Part shown: positions 1 to 8,453 of the stretch, in pieces
Numbering within the stretch: the stretch's first letter is position 1
Layout of the letters: every line of letters starts with the position of its first letter
Origin: Candidatus Protochlamydia phocaeensis
Lineage (GTDB): Bacteria; Chlamydiota; Chlamydiia; Chlamydiales; Parachlamydiaceae
Assembly: GCF_001545115.1 (NCBI RefSeq)
Contig: NZ_FCNU01000030.1
Location: 1-64,000 of the forward strand
Length of the DNA stretch: 64,000 nt
Direction: 5' to 3'
Position numbers and translations under genes: made by a program
Notes under the pieces: model-generated
Databases searched by the model: none
Seen by the model: only the letters and a program-made list of their open reading frames with translations
Told to the model about the DNA's origin: nothing

Positions 1-296
1 GAACTCAATTGATAATCCTTCTGAATAGTCTGTTTTAAATGAACTTGCTGTGAAGATAATCGGCTTACTTCATTAATAATTTCTTGCTTAGTTTCCCATA
101 TCCGACCACCATATTTTTCCTCGAGAGCTGGCCATAATCTTTCTTCTATTCGCCAAAGTATCTCTTTTGTCTCAATCTTTGATATATCGTTTATGGTGCA
201 TAAAGAGGAAATCCCATCTATGCCAATAGTTTTCTCATGAACTATGATGATCAGATCTTTAAGGTCTTGGACTTGCTGCTTATGATAAGCAATACA
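1..296 (-). pseudogene. Truncated open frame at left window edge, unknown
   Basis: On the minus strand one frame is open from just after a TAA at 297-299 to the window edge. It encodes about 98 residues, including the segments KTIGIDGISSL and EERLWPALEEKYGGRIWETK. There is no ATG in frame, so this is either a gene that lost its 5' end or a frame with an alternative start. The rest lies outside the window. I do not recognise the family. It sits beside other decayed DNA, which favours a gene remnant. Confidence 0.3.
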
Positions 297-320
297 TTAA
301 CTCGAGAGATATTATAATCG

Positions 321-629
321 TTGAAAATGGGATTTTCGTTAAAATTTGTGATAATCTCTTCAAGACAAAAAGTCTCTATCATGATGATATGGGAATATAT
401 TGTTGACTATGAAGCAAAAAAGTATCCAAATTATGATAGAGATTATCCTGCTTATAAGAAAGATAGCCCTTACAAAGGCTTACCAGACCATCCAAACGTA
501 ATTTTGCATTTCATGAAAATCAAAACGGTCATTCTACTCGTTTTATTTTTTTTTGATTTAATGGGAAGCCATTCTAAAAGGGCCTTCCGGAAAGTTAAGC
601 AAATCATGGGAAACATGGCAAAAATATAA
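321..629 (+). CDS. Small hypothetical ORF, possibly a frameshifted remnant
   Basis: A 102-residue frame with a charged, tyrosine-rich middle (YPNYDRDYPAYKKDSPYKG) and a short hydrophobic stretch (VILLVLFFF) encoded by a poly-T run near 541-554. No ribosome binding site or family is evident. From about 562 another frame is open and continues past the stop at 629 (containing WQKYKHKFPMKKYLIVSEIM) to about 736. The poly-T run could therefore mark a frameshift in an older, longer gene. I see no homology. It may be non-coding or a pseudogene. Confidence 0.22.
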   Translation: MKMGFSLKFVIISSRQKVSIMMIWEYIVDYEAKKYPNYDRDYPAYKKDSPYKGLPDHPNVILHFMKIKTVILLVLFFFDLMGSHSKRAFRKVKQIMGNMAKI

Positions 630-789
630 GCATAAATTTCCCATGAAAAAATATTTGATTGTAAGCGAGATAATGCCCTCCAAAAAACTTGGATCCGCCT
701 TATACATTTATGTGATTAATAAAAGTAAGTTTAAATAAATTATTTCTCAAAATTTACTATTATTCCAAGCAATATTAAAGGAAGAAATA

Positions 790-1119
790 TTGCCTGAAAA
801 AATCTTAAATGATATTGAAACAGAGAAAAGCACCTTCATAAATAGTATTCATTATAATGGAATATTATTTGGTATATTATTAGGATTTGGCGCACATAAT
901 TCTTTTCTTTATGGAAAATCTATTTGTACTCGTTGCATATTAAAGAACAAGATCAAATTGGAATCTTTTTGTAAAGAGTCCTATCCATTTTTGCTTGTTA
1001 ATAAAGTTCAATTCAAGGCTGATCTAAAGCATTCTGAGACAAGGCATCTTCAAAATAAACATAAAGAGTTTCATGAAAAAATTTCAGCTCTATACTCTCG
1101 GAAAAATGTTTTAATATAA
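790..1119 (+). pseudogene. Repeat-borne small unknown protein, copy 1 (frameshifted near its end)
   Basis: Encodes about 109 residues beginning at a TTG (790), with the segment GILLGFGAHNSFLYGK and a basic C-terminal half. Against the copy at 5395-5706 there is one missing G near 1110, so the reading ends after KNVL while copy 2 continues as DITLKELMAPE. Codon 838-840, which is ATG in copy 2, is ATA here. The lack of an ATG and the indel suggest decay. I do not recognise a function. The G-hL-LGFG-xN-x-LY pattern might define a chlamydial paralog family, but that is only an impression. Confidence 0.35.
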
Positions 1120-1254
1120 CGTTAAAAGAACTTATGGCACCAGAATAGCTAACTGTGATGCCGCTTTCTTCTGTGAGGTTTCCCGCAAAAAGACCGTCAA
1201 CGCCTCTATTCGCATCGCTATGAAGCCTATGATCAGGCAGGCTAAGGGAAGAAG

Positions 1255-1485
1255 GATCTCTTTAAATTATTGCATAAGATTAGACCGAGACACTTGCATG
1301 GCTTCTGCTATTTTCCTTATGCTAAATTGTTTAAGTTTAGAAAGACCTGCCGTGAGATGAGTTTTTCCTTGCCTGGCCACTTCCTTTAAATCTCATTTCT
1401 AGTGTCTTCTTATCAAGCATGCGCTCCAATTCTCGGATGCGCTTTTCCATTTCCTTGACTTGGCTTTAAGCGGATTTCTTTAAAC
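1255..1485 (-). pseudogene. IS3-family transposase relic (OrfA C-terminus / OrfB N-terminus)
   Basis: The minus strand encodes QVKEMEKRIRELERMLDKKT, which resembles the leucine-zipper-like C-terminal part of IS3-family OrfA (pattern RIRELERxLGKKTLE). Further along, in another frame, it encodes IRKIAEAMQVSRSNL, which resembles the start of IS3 OrfB. Stops and frameshifts break it, and the integrase core is not visible. It is an inactive fragment. No terminal inverted repeats or target duplication could be identified. Confidence 0.5.
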
Positions 1486-1590
1486 GGCTACTGGCCTAGA
1501 TTTAAGTTCTTTTCCCCTAGCAGGGATAAGACAAAAGGCCATATCACTCAATATTGTCCTCTATCTCAGTTTCCTGCTAGAGAGAAAAAT
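1472..1590 (-). repeat. Dispersed hairpin repeat, copy A
   Basis: Read on the minus strand, 1492-1520 gives CTAGGGGAAAAGAACT followed by TAAATCTAGGCCA. This matches the copies at 34385 and 61890. The flank to about 1585 is partly complementary to it (CTAGCAGG occurs twice in this stretch in complementary context), so it could fold into a long imperfect hairpin. See the copies at 18528, 34351, 41807 and 61818. Confidence 0.5.
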
Positions 1591-1762
1591 AATCTCAAAT
1601 ATTAATGGAATTTTAATTCGGCAAGGCTTTCCATCTCGCAATCCATTAAAAGGACAAAAGGCTAAACTCATTGACTTCTAAATAAAAAATAAAGCGACCA
1701 GACGCAATGAATTCCTTGCTTAGTTGATAAGCCTTAAACATTTCGGAAAGAACATATTCGCT

Positions 1763-2641
1763 CTATTCTTCAGTCCCAGCTTGATTAGCTTCAAATTCAG
1801 TGAGATTTTCCCACATTCTTAACATTACCTCAATTCTTCTTCGGCATTTCTGCGCAACAGTGGATACGGGATCGCTATAGACATTCTCTCCATACTTGGC
1901 CAACCATAGCTGTTCCACCTTATAAGAAGAATCAAACTTTTTAAAACTTTCTTCTGCGGAATAGAGATGGTGCTCATCGGGGCTGACATGGATCTCTTCT
2001 TCAAAGCTTTCCATATTTAATATAATGCGCTCTTGTATTGCTCGCCTAGCTGCCCTGCAAACCTCGCTCAAAACAGGAACTGCCCGCTGTATTTCTCTCA
2101 CTTGTCCGCCTTTATCATAAAACCAAGACCAAATATACCATTTGACCGTGCCCCAAAGGCCTGTTGATTTTTCAATCGTTTTTTTATAGCGGGCTCTTTC
2201 GCTCATCTTCTGCAAAGCATCCGGAATGATTTGAAGACTCTCTGCATTTGCCTTTACTCGATTTAATTGAGCCATCATTTTTTCTTCTACATTTGCGGAG
2301 AAAACATCGGTCAAATGCACAAAGTTTTCTATTTCACTGATTGCAGCAATTCTCATTGTCTTCTTTATCCGACCCAGTTGGAAATGAGAGAAGTCCTGAG
2401 AAGAAGATAATAAATTTTGAGACAGAGATGTGATTTCTTGCATCGACAATTTCCGGCATGTACTCGTCCACCGAGAATGGGTATTGAAAAAATTGTTGTA
2501 ATCCCTTTCCGAAAGGACTTCTATTCTGCGTATCTCATTATACTGAACTTCGCAAATCCAAGCATGCTCATCTACCAAGTGAGCATTAGGCGTAACAGCC
2601 GTTAAAAATTGACACCAATCTTGTAAGTTAACACTCATCAT
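1763..2641 (-). CDS. Hypothetical protein, 292 aa
   Basis: A complete frame starting at tandem ATG codons (MMSVNLQDW). The protein looks soluble and largely helical, with many charged residues. It has one aromatic-rich segment at about 155-170 (LWGTVKWYIWSWFYDKGG) that is amphipathic rather than clearly membrane-spanning. I recognise no domain. It stands alone between AT-rich spacers and lies inside the two direct repeat copies, together with the 767-residue gene at 2871-5174. A possible role as a lineage-specific effector is speculation. The frame itself has good length and codon use like its neighbours. Confidence 0.7.
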   Translation of the reverse strand: MMSVNLQDWCQFLTAVTPNAHLVDEHAWICEVQYNEIRRIEVLSERDYNNFFNTHSRWTSTCRKLSMQEITSLSQNLLSSSQDFSHFQLGRIKKTMRIAAISEIENFVHLTDVFSANVEEKMMAQLNRVKANAESLQIIPDALQKMSERARYKKTIEKSTGLWGTVKWYIWSWFYDKGGQVREIQRAVPVLSEVCRAARRAIQERIILNMESFEEEIHVSPDEHHLYSAEESFKKFDSSYKVEQLWLAKYGENVYSDPVSTVAQKCRRRIEVMLRMWENLTEFEANQAGTEE

Positions 2642-2870
2642 TTAACCTTATTATTTAAATAATTACATTAATTAATAAATTGTAATTTATTTTATTTTTT
2701 ATAACAAGCTTAGCCGTTTAGATGACACATTACAACTTCATAATACTGACATTTGAAATGATTTCGATCGTCTTGATTCGATATCAAAGTGAATTCAAAA
2801 TTGATTTTTTTAACGGTAAGGGCTTTCGCATTGATTATAAAAAGAACTTTTAACCTTTACCAAATTGCTT

Positions 2871-5174
2871 TTATGCGACTGGTTGCAGGCTGGCCTGTTT
2901 AATTAAATGACTGAAAAAGTTTTTTCCCTTTGCAAAAGAAAAGGAAAAGAAAACCTTATAATAAGGATCTAATTTCTTAAACTTCTCCAGTTTTGCGGGA
3001 TCTATTTTCCCTTTTTGCTGATCGAAAAGATAGCTTTCCGGATGGAATTGCGTTAAAACAATATTCCCATCTTCGCTGATTAAGGCTTCGGGTACCTCCT
3101 CATGCTCCAACACTACATTTAATCCCTTTCCTATGCGATCGCTAGCTTGATGATGCATGGATAAACCATTAATTTGATCCCCTTCTAGAATAGTTTGCAT
3201 CCATTTTTTGGCCTCCTCCGAGCATTCCTCATTAATTTTCAATGGATGAACGACAACCATGTGATCATCCACATGTTGTTTGAGCGTACCTCCCATAAAG
3301 ACATTGACAATTTGCGATCCACGGCAAATGCCTTGCAGAGGAAGCTTTTTCGCCAAAGCTTGAGAAATCAGGCCGAACTCAAATAAACTACGTTGATAAT
3401 CATCTTCATAATCGATGCCCTTCGCTTGTTGCCCATAAAATTCTGGCTCTACATCATCTCCTCCGGGAAGTAAAACGCCTTGAATATAGCTAGCCACTTT
3501 TTCTGTTTTAGCTTTTACTTGTTCGATCGCTTGCCCGGAGTAATCTTTTAACAAAGCATCTGCAATACTTAGGCGATTTGCGCCGATGCCTTCTCGATTA
3601 AGGCGAGCAAGGCCGTCTTGCACTTCGATCTCTAAGCGGGCTTTATCGAGCTCTTTTATTCGATAGTCAAATCTTAGAACGGTCGCTCCACAATCTTTTA
3701 GGGCTTCACCGATCAAATCGGTAAAAGGTCCATGCGATTTAAAATTCCATAAAAGCCCAATGACAGGCTTAGTCGTGCGATGAGATATCCCTCCTGTGAT
3801 TTGAAACTGATCTTTATTATCTAGAAGCAAACAATCGGTTAAATCGGAATCCTTGATGCGACAACCTTTCACCTGGGCATCAAAAAAACTCGTTTCATTT
3901 AGCTGACAATTGACAAAAGAGGTATCATCCATTTTAGCGCTATTAAAGCATAAATAAGACAGCTGGCTATCTTTAAATTGTCCTTGTTGGTGAATTGTTT
4001 CTGCAAAATTGCCGTCTTCCATTCCACATCCTTTAAAGACAGCTCTGTTAAAAATGGAACGGTAAAAGCCGCTCTTTGTTAAATTGCTATTCTCAAAATG
4101 CGTATCATTAAAAATCGATTCATAATTCTGCGCCATTTGCAAATTGCAGCCTTCAAAGCGACAATGATTCCAAATGGCATCTAAAGAAAAAAGCCCAGAA
4201 AAATCGCATTTAAAAGCCTGAAAATTATCAAAGCGCACAAAAGCCATCGTTGATTGAGAAAAATTAGAATGCTGAGTAGAGACCCGTTGGAAGAGAGAAT
4301 GGCTGAAATCAATTTGCGAGAAATCACAATTGGCAAAAGACATGTTTTTAAAGAAAATATGCGTTAAATCCGATGTCTCTTGTTGAAAGGATATATTGCG
4401 AATTTTACTCGAATAGTAATGGTCTATTAAAATTTTCTCGAAATCAACCAATTGCTCCGGATGCTCGCTCTTTTGCTTCTTTATATCTGCTAGTAAAACT
4501 TTTACATCTTCTTGCTTGATTTGATGGCCAAAGTAATTGCGATGAAGCACCTGAGCATGCGAAGACGCTTGATACAAACGTAGCATAGCCATAAGCAAAT
4601 GCCCAAGGCTTTCTGGTGCATGCCCGCCTCTTTGCCACTCTTGATAGCAGCGATAAAGCTCCACTAAAGCTTGTGCCAATAAAGAAGCCAATAAAAGCTC
4701 AGGAGCGGCATAAACGACTGCTGCCATATAAATGAGTTGATGGGCTATCTTGGCAATCTGCCAGGCGGCTTCTTTATAGTGGCCTGCTTTCAGATGATAG
4801 CTCAAGCGAAAGATGCATTCTCCGATTTGCAAAGTCCCAGAGAAAATAGTCCCTGCAATGGGCATGAGAATGGATAAGGCTATTCCTGTTGTCATAAGAG
4901 CAACATGCACGCCATGTCTGGCAAAAATTTGCCATTCTCCATTTTTTGCATTTTCTAACATATGCTTGCTAAGCGTCCATACTTGCGCACCACCGAAAAG
5001 GACAGACAAGCCCATGCTGGCAGGCTGATAGAGATTAATAAACGGCATGGCCAAGCTTGCAATTCGCTGAATATCTTGATGACGAATAGAGGCTACGGAA
5101 TGCAAGAGAGGATCTAAGCGTCTATTTAAATCTAATTGATGATAGAATGAATGGCTGCTTTCTAATTTCTGCAT
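2871..5174 (-). CDS. Membrane / pentapeptide-repeat / class I glutamine amidotransferase-like (peptidase C26) fusion
   Basis: A 767-residue protein in three parts. Residues about 85-180 contain several hydrophobic segments (GIALSILMPIAGTIF, VYAAPELLLASLLAQALV). Residues about 265-470 are pentapeptide-like repeats of A/N-(F/L)-x-x pattern (SFANCDFSQIDFSHSLFQ, NFAETIHQQGQFKDS, SFVNCQLNETSF). Residues about 480-720 are a class I amidotransferase-like domain of the PuuD/gamma-glutamyl-GABA hydrolase (C26) type, with LLPGGDDVEPEFYG, the nucleophile elbow GICRGSQIVN (Cys617), and His711-x-Glu713 in QFHPESY. The triad is complete, so hydrolase activity is plausible, but the substrate is unknown. The fusion is unusual; normal C26 proteins are about 250 residues and stand alone. 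The gene appears monocistronic. Confidence 0.85.
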   Translation of the reverse strand: MQKLESSHSFYHQLDLNRRLDPLLHSVASIRHQDIQRIASLAMPFINLYQPASMGLSVLFGGAQVWTLSKHMLENAKNGEWQIFARHGVHVALMTTGIALSILMPIAGTIFSGTLQIGECIFRLSYHLKAGHYKEAAWQIAKIAHQLIYMAAVVYAAPELLLASLLAQALVELYRCYQEWQRGGHAPESLGHLLMAMLRLYQASSHAQVLHRNYFGHQIKQEDVKVLLADIKKQKSEHPEQLVDFEKILIDHYYSSKIRNISFQQETSDLTHIFFKNMSFANCDFSQIDFSHSLFQRVSTQHSNFSQSTMAFVRFDNFQAFKCDFSGLFSLDAIWNHCRFEGCNLQMAQNYESIFNDTHFENSNLTKSGFYRSIFNRAVFKGCGMEDGNFAETIHQQGQFKDSQLSYLCFNSAKMDDTSFVNCQLNETSFFDAQVKGCRIKDSDLTDCLLLDNKDQFQITGGISHRTTKPVIGLLWNFKSHGPFTDLIGEALKDCGATVLRFDYRIKELDKARLEIEVQDGLARLNREGIGANRLSIADALLKDYSGQAIEQVKAKTEKVASYIQGVLLPGGDDVEPEFYGQQAKGIDYEDDYQRSLFEFGLISQALAKKLPLQGICRGSQIVNVFMGGTLKQHVDDHMVVVHPLKINEECSEEAKKWMQTILEGDQINGLSMHHQASDRIGKGLNVVLEHEEVPEALISEDGNIVLTQFHPESYLFDQQKGKIDPAKLEKFKKLDPYYKVFFSFSFAKGKNFFSHLIKQASLQPVA

Positions 5175-5394
5175 TTTTACCTTTATAATTAGAGCTAATT
5201 AAAATAGCACACGATTTTATCAAAATCACAATTAAATTTAACTTAATTTAAACAAACGAAGAATAATAACAAAAAAAAGATCTTAATTATAATATTTTAT
5301 TACATAAAGAAAGCTGTGTTGGAAAAAACTAATCTGAAGAGAGAGAAATGCTGAAAAAATCTTAAATGATATTGAAACAGAGAAAAGCACCTTC

Positions 5395-5706
5395 ATGAAT
5401 AGTATTCATTATAATGGAATATTATTTGGTATATTATTAGGATTTGGCGCACATAATTCTTTTCTTTATGGAAAATCTATTTGTACTCGTTGCATATTAA
5501 AGAACAAGATCAAATTGGAATCTTTTTGTAAAGAGTCCTATCCATTTTTGCTTATTAATAAAGTTCAATTCAAGGCTGATCTAAAGCATTCTGAGACAAG
5601 GCATCTTCAAAATAAATATAGAGAACTTCATGAGAAAATTTCCGCTCTATACTCTCGGAAAAATGTTTTAGATATAACACTAAAAGAACTCATGGCACCA
5701 GAATAG
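5395..5706 (+). CDS. Repeat-borne small unknown protein, copy 2
   Basis: 103 residues (MNSIHYNG... to LKELMAPE). The frame is open upstream of this ATG to at least 5351 without another ATG, so the true start is unclear. It shares GILLGFGAHNSFLYGK with copy 1 and differs by only a few substitutions, some of them silent. No recognised domain. It is the better-preserved of the two copies, but no convincing ribosome binding site is visible. It could be a truncated gene carried by a mobile fragment. Confidence 0.4.
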   Translation: MNSIHYNGILFGILLGFGAHNSFLYGKSICTRCILKNKIKLESFCKESYPFLLINKVQFKADLKHSETRHLQNKYRELHEKISALYSRKNVLDITLKELMAPE

Positions 5707-5815
5707 CTAACTTTGATGCCGCTTTCCTCCGTGATGTTTCCGCGAAAAGCCAGTCAACTCCTCTCTTCGCATCACTTATGAAGCCTATGGCCAGGCAAAC
5801 TAAGGGGAAGAGGGC

Positions 5816-6060
5816 CTATTTAATGATTAAATAAGATTTAGATTGAGAAATTTCACAACTCCTTCTATTCACGCTTATGCTAAAGCGTTTAGGCTTAGAA
5901 AAAGCTACCGCAGGATCAGTTTTTTTACTGCCTTGCCCGTTTTTTTTAAAAGACTCATTGTCTAGCGTCCTCTTGCCAAGCATCCGCTCTAATTCTTGGG
6001 TGCGCTTTCCCATTTCCTTGATCTGGTTTTTAGAGGATTTCTTAAGGATAAGTTCTTCTT
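5816..6060 (-). pseudogene. IS3-family OrfA-like relic
   Basis: The minus strand encodes KKSSKNQIKEMGKRTQELER followed by MLGKRTLDNESFKK, which is the typical C-terminal segment of an IS3-type OrfA. It then runs into sequence without a recognisable OrfB. It corresponds to the relic at 1255-1485 in the other repeat copy, but here the reading frame survives over 65 codons. No catalytic DDE domain is present. Confidence 0.5.
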
Positions 6061-6181
6061 CAACGAGCCATAATGAAGACCGCTTTTGAGAGACCTTATC
6101 GACACTTCTAGACTATGGGCTTTTATTTAAAATCCGCGTTGATTATAAAAGGAACTTTTAAACTCTAACAGGTTGCTTTTT

Positions 6182-7222
6182 ATGCGAGAATCCATTTTAT
6201 ATTCGTCTGTCCGCTCTTTCATGGTCGCTTTTTGCGCCATGCTAGGCATTTTTATCGCTCTATTTGTCATTATTATTCTTTTTGCCGCTTTATCGACCGG
6301 AACAAACGAAGATAAGCTAACAACGGTCAATACGCAAGAAATCCTTCCCAATGCGGAAGGCAAACGCGAAGTATTATCTTCCGAGGCTCCGGTTATTCTC
6401 CAAATTAATATTGACGGAATTATTGGAACGGAAGAATTGAGCGCGAAAACCATCCGGCAACAGCTCATCGAATCGCGCGAGGGAGATTTTAAAAACAACC
6501 GCGTCAAAGGGGTGCTTTTATATATCGACAGTCCGGGAGGAACCGTAACGGATGCCAATGGCATTTATAATGCTTTAATGGAATATAAGCAGAAATATAA
6601 AGTTCCCGTCTATGCCTATGTAGACGGACTGTGCGCGTCCGGAGGAATGTATATTGCCTTAGCGGCCGACAAAATTTATGCAAGCGATGTCAGCTTGATC
6701 GGAAGCATTGGCGTCATTGCGCCGACTTTCATGAACTTGACTAAACTGCTGGAAAAAATAGGCGTGGAAACATTGACTATTTCGGCGGGGAAAGACAAAG
6801 ATGCTCTTAACCCTCTGCGTCCTTGGAAGCCCGGCGAAGATGAGAACTACAGACAAGTCATCGATTATTACTATCAGCAATTCGTGCAGTTAGTCACCGC
6901 CAACCGCCCAGAAATCAGCAAAGATAAGCTCGTTAAAGATTATGGCGCCCATATTTTCCCAGCTGCGGAAGCGCAAAAATATGGCTACATTGACGTCAGC
7001 GATGCGCACATTAAAGATGCCCTGACAGGATTGCTTAAAGAAGTCGGCATTGAAGGAAACTACTACCAAGTCATCCGTTTCGAGAATAAAGGCTGGTGGA
7101 AAAATCTTTTTTCAAATCAGGCCAGCCTTCTAACAGGAAAGGTCAAGCACGAGGTGTCTGTTTCTCCGACAGTCGATCTGCTCTTGCAAAATCGCTTCCT
7201 CTATCTCTACTATCCTCAATAG
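6182..7222 (+). CDS. sppA: Signal peptide peptidase SppA/SohB family serine protease (S49)
   Basis: A 346-residue membrane-anchored protease of family S49, which digests membrane-embedded signal peptides and envelope protein fragments. A hydrophobic segment at about 14-38 (AMLGIFIALFVIIILFAAL) anchors the N-terminus. The protease domain follows, with LLYIDSPGGTVTDANGIYNA, the nucleophile motif DGLCASGGMYIALAADKIYA (Ser153) and the general-base region SAGKDKDALNPLRP (Lys206, possibly Lys204). The start is taken at ATG 6182; an in-frame TTG at 6173 would add three residues. In Chlamydia the homolog (CT494, SohB) also lies directly before polA; here one extra gene separates them. A strong terminator follows. 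Confidence 0.9.
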   Translation: MRESILYSSVRSFMVAFCAMLGIFIALFVIIILFAALSTGTNEDKLTTVNTQEILPNAEGKREVLSSEAPVILQINIDGIIGTEELSAKTIRQQLIESREGDFKNNRVKGVLLYIDSPGGTVTDANGIYNALMEYKQKYKVPVYAYVDGLCASGGMYIALAADKIYASDVSLIGSIGVIAPTFMNLTKLLEKIGVETLTISAGKDKDALNPLRPWKPGEDENYRQVIDYYYQQFVQLVTANRPEISKDKLVKDYGAHIFPAAEAQKYGYIDVSDAHIKDALTGLLKEVGIEGNYYQVIRFENKGWWKNLFSNQASLLTGKVKHEVSVSPTVDLLLQNRFLYLYYPQ

Positions 7223-7233
7223 CTTATCTTAGT

Positions 7234-7265
7234 AAAGGCTAAATCAAATGATTTAGCCTTTCTTC
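7234..7265 (+). terminator. Rho-independent terminator after sppA
   Basis: A perfect 13-bp inverted repeat (AAAGGCTAAATCA at 7234-7246 with its complement at 7249-7261), followed by a T-rich tract. It lies just after the sppA stop codon. Confidence 0.85.
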
Positions 7266-7493
7266 TTATCCATTATCTTTTCTTTAAATTCATAAATTTG
7301 AACTGTCTTATCTGAGATACACACTATCATTGATTTGAAATCTATGATCCTCCCCATTATAAAGATAAGAGGAAATATGGTTGGCATCCTCGTTACAGCA
7401 AAATAGGGCTGCCAATAACAAATAGAAGATTTTTTTGAATGAACGTGGTCTCTAAGCAAATTTGTTTAAATAAATTAGGAAAAATAAAAAATT

Positions 7494-8246
7494 ATGAATA
7501 CTATTCCTTTTATTATCTCCTTATCTCCTTCCTTGGCTCCCCATCTATTTACATTTGATTGCTCAAATGCGATTAATTTCATCAATGATTTTGGAGCCCT
7601 TTGCCAAACCTATCCCCTCTTAAAGAATACAATCGACAGCGAATTGAAAAGTCTTTTAAATGAGAAGGCGCAAAAAACCTTTGAGGAAATGAAACAGCAT
7701 TTTATTTCTCATCCCTCCAGCTCACCTATCGTCATAGCCGGTCTCCGCAAAAAGGGATTCAAAGTCATGGAACATGAGGGAAAAACTCTCTATATTCCCT
7801 TGTATTTATTGGCCAAAATGCATGCGCAGCAAAACATCTCTACAGACGATTTCATCAAGTTTTCTAAACAAGTCAATAAGCATCAGAAGGAATGCGAGGA
7901 ACAGGGCAAGAAACGCGAGGAGCAACGCAAACAACAGATTTCAGACGTTGCCATTAAACTTGCCTTTTGTTGCACACAACTTCAACTCCGCGAGGTACAA
8001 AGGAAATATGAGCTTCTCAAAAGAGTTTGGGAATCAAACGACTCTGTACAAGCGCGCTTACAGGATAAATATGACGATCTTCTAAAAGAATATAAACTAA
8101 TAGTCCAAGAAGTCGAGCATACAGAAAAAGAGAATAGCGAACTCAAAGCCAAGCTAAATGAACATTTACTTTCTGCTGCTACAGATTCCAATCCTCATTC
8201 CTCGCAAGGAGGAGTAGAGAGTGTGGAAAAAGAAAAGTTCTTATAA
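7494..8246 (+). CDS. Hypothetical coiled-coil protein, 250 aa
   Basis: A complete frame between the sppA terminator and its own terminator, so probably a single-gene unit. Residues 1-110 look globular (GLRKKGFKVMEHEGKTLYIPLY). Residues about 125-225 are highly charged and heptad-like (KHQKECEEQGKKREEQRKQQ, then EVEHTEKENSELKAKLNEHL), so a coiled coil is expected. No signal peptide or membrane segment is evident. It is an insertion relative to the sohB-polA neighbours known in Chlamydia. I recognise no function; an inclusion- or effector-related role is possible but unsupported. Confidence 0.7.
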   Translation: MNTIPFIISLSPSLAPHLFTFDCSNAINFINDFGALCQTYPLLKNTIDSELKSLLNEKAQKTFEEMKQHFISHPSSSPIVIAGLRKKGFKVMEHEGKTLYIPLYLLAKMHAQQNISTDDFIKFSKQVNKHQKECEEQGKKREEQRKQQISDVAIKLAFCCTQLQLREVQRKYELLKRVWESNDSVQARLQDKYDDLLKEYKLIVQEVEHTEKENSELKAKLNEHLLSAATDSNPHSSQGGVESVEKEKFL

Positions 8247-8277
8247 ATTTCTCGCTTTCTTGGCTTAAATAAAAATT

Positions 8278-8308
8278 AAATAGCGCTCTAAGGGGCGCTA
8301 TTTCTTTT
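8278..8308 (+). terminator. Rho-independent terminator after the 250-aa gene
   Basis: Stem AAATAGCGC (8278-8286) with GCGCTATTT (8295-8303), an 8-base loop, then TCTTTT. Confidence 0.8.
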
Positions 8309-8453
8309 GCTTCCTTTTCCTCTTCTGCAATAGATCGCTAGGTAAAAATTCTCCTAATCATTATAATAGAAGAGTGAAAGTAACGTCTTACTTGCTGATT
8401 CTTTTATTTCCGTCGGCTTTCTATTCTTTCTTATTTTAATCATGTGAATTTTC

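Larger units (their letters stand above)
782..1530 (+). repeat. Direct repeat copy 1 (about 700 bp, diverged towards its 3' end)
   Basis: From 794 to about 1150 this copy is almost identical to 5351-5708 (offset 4557, becoming 4558 after a one-base indel). Similarity then fades but remains visible to about 1500 (e.g. GCCGCTTTC, ATGAAGCCTATG, GGCAAGG/GCGCTTTCC tracts). The first half holds a small open frame. The second half holds minus-strand IS3-like transposase relics. The two copies flank genes 1763-2641 and 2871-5174. Confidence 0.8.
5345..6075 (+). repeat. Direct repeat copy 2
   Basis: The partner of 782-1530. The first 350 bp are nearly identical to copy 1; the 3' half is recognisably similar but diverged, and ends in a minus-strand IS3-like relic. 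Its presence on the other side of genes 1763-2641 and 2871-5174 suggests duplication, or insertion of the same composite sequence twice. Confidence 0.8.

Noticed and set aside
6127..6564. 145-codon minus-strand frame over the start of sppA
   Set aside because: Overlaps the membrane anchor and protease region of sppA; low-complexity translation; sppA is certain.
7253..7459. 68-codon minus-strand frame after sppA
   Set aside because: It overlaps the sppA terminator, lacks a ribosome binding site and resembles nothing known.
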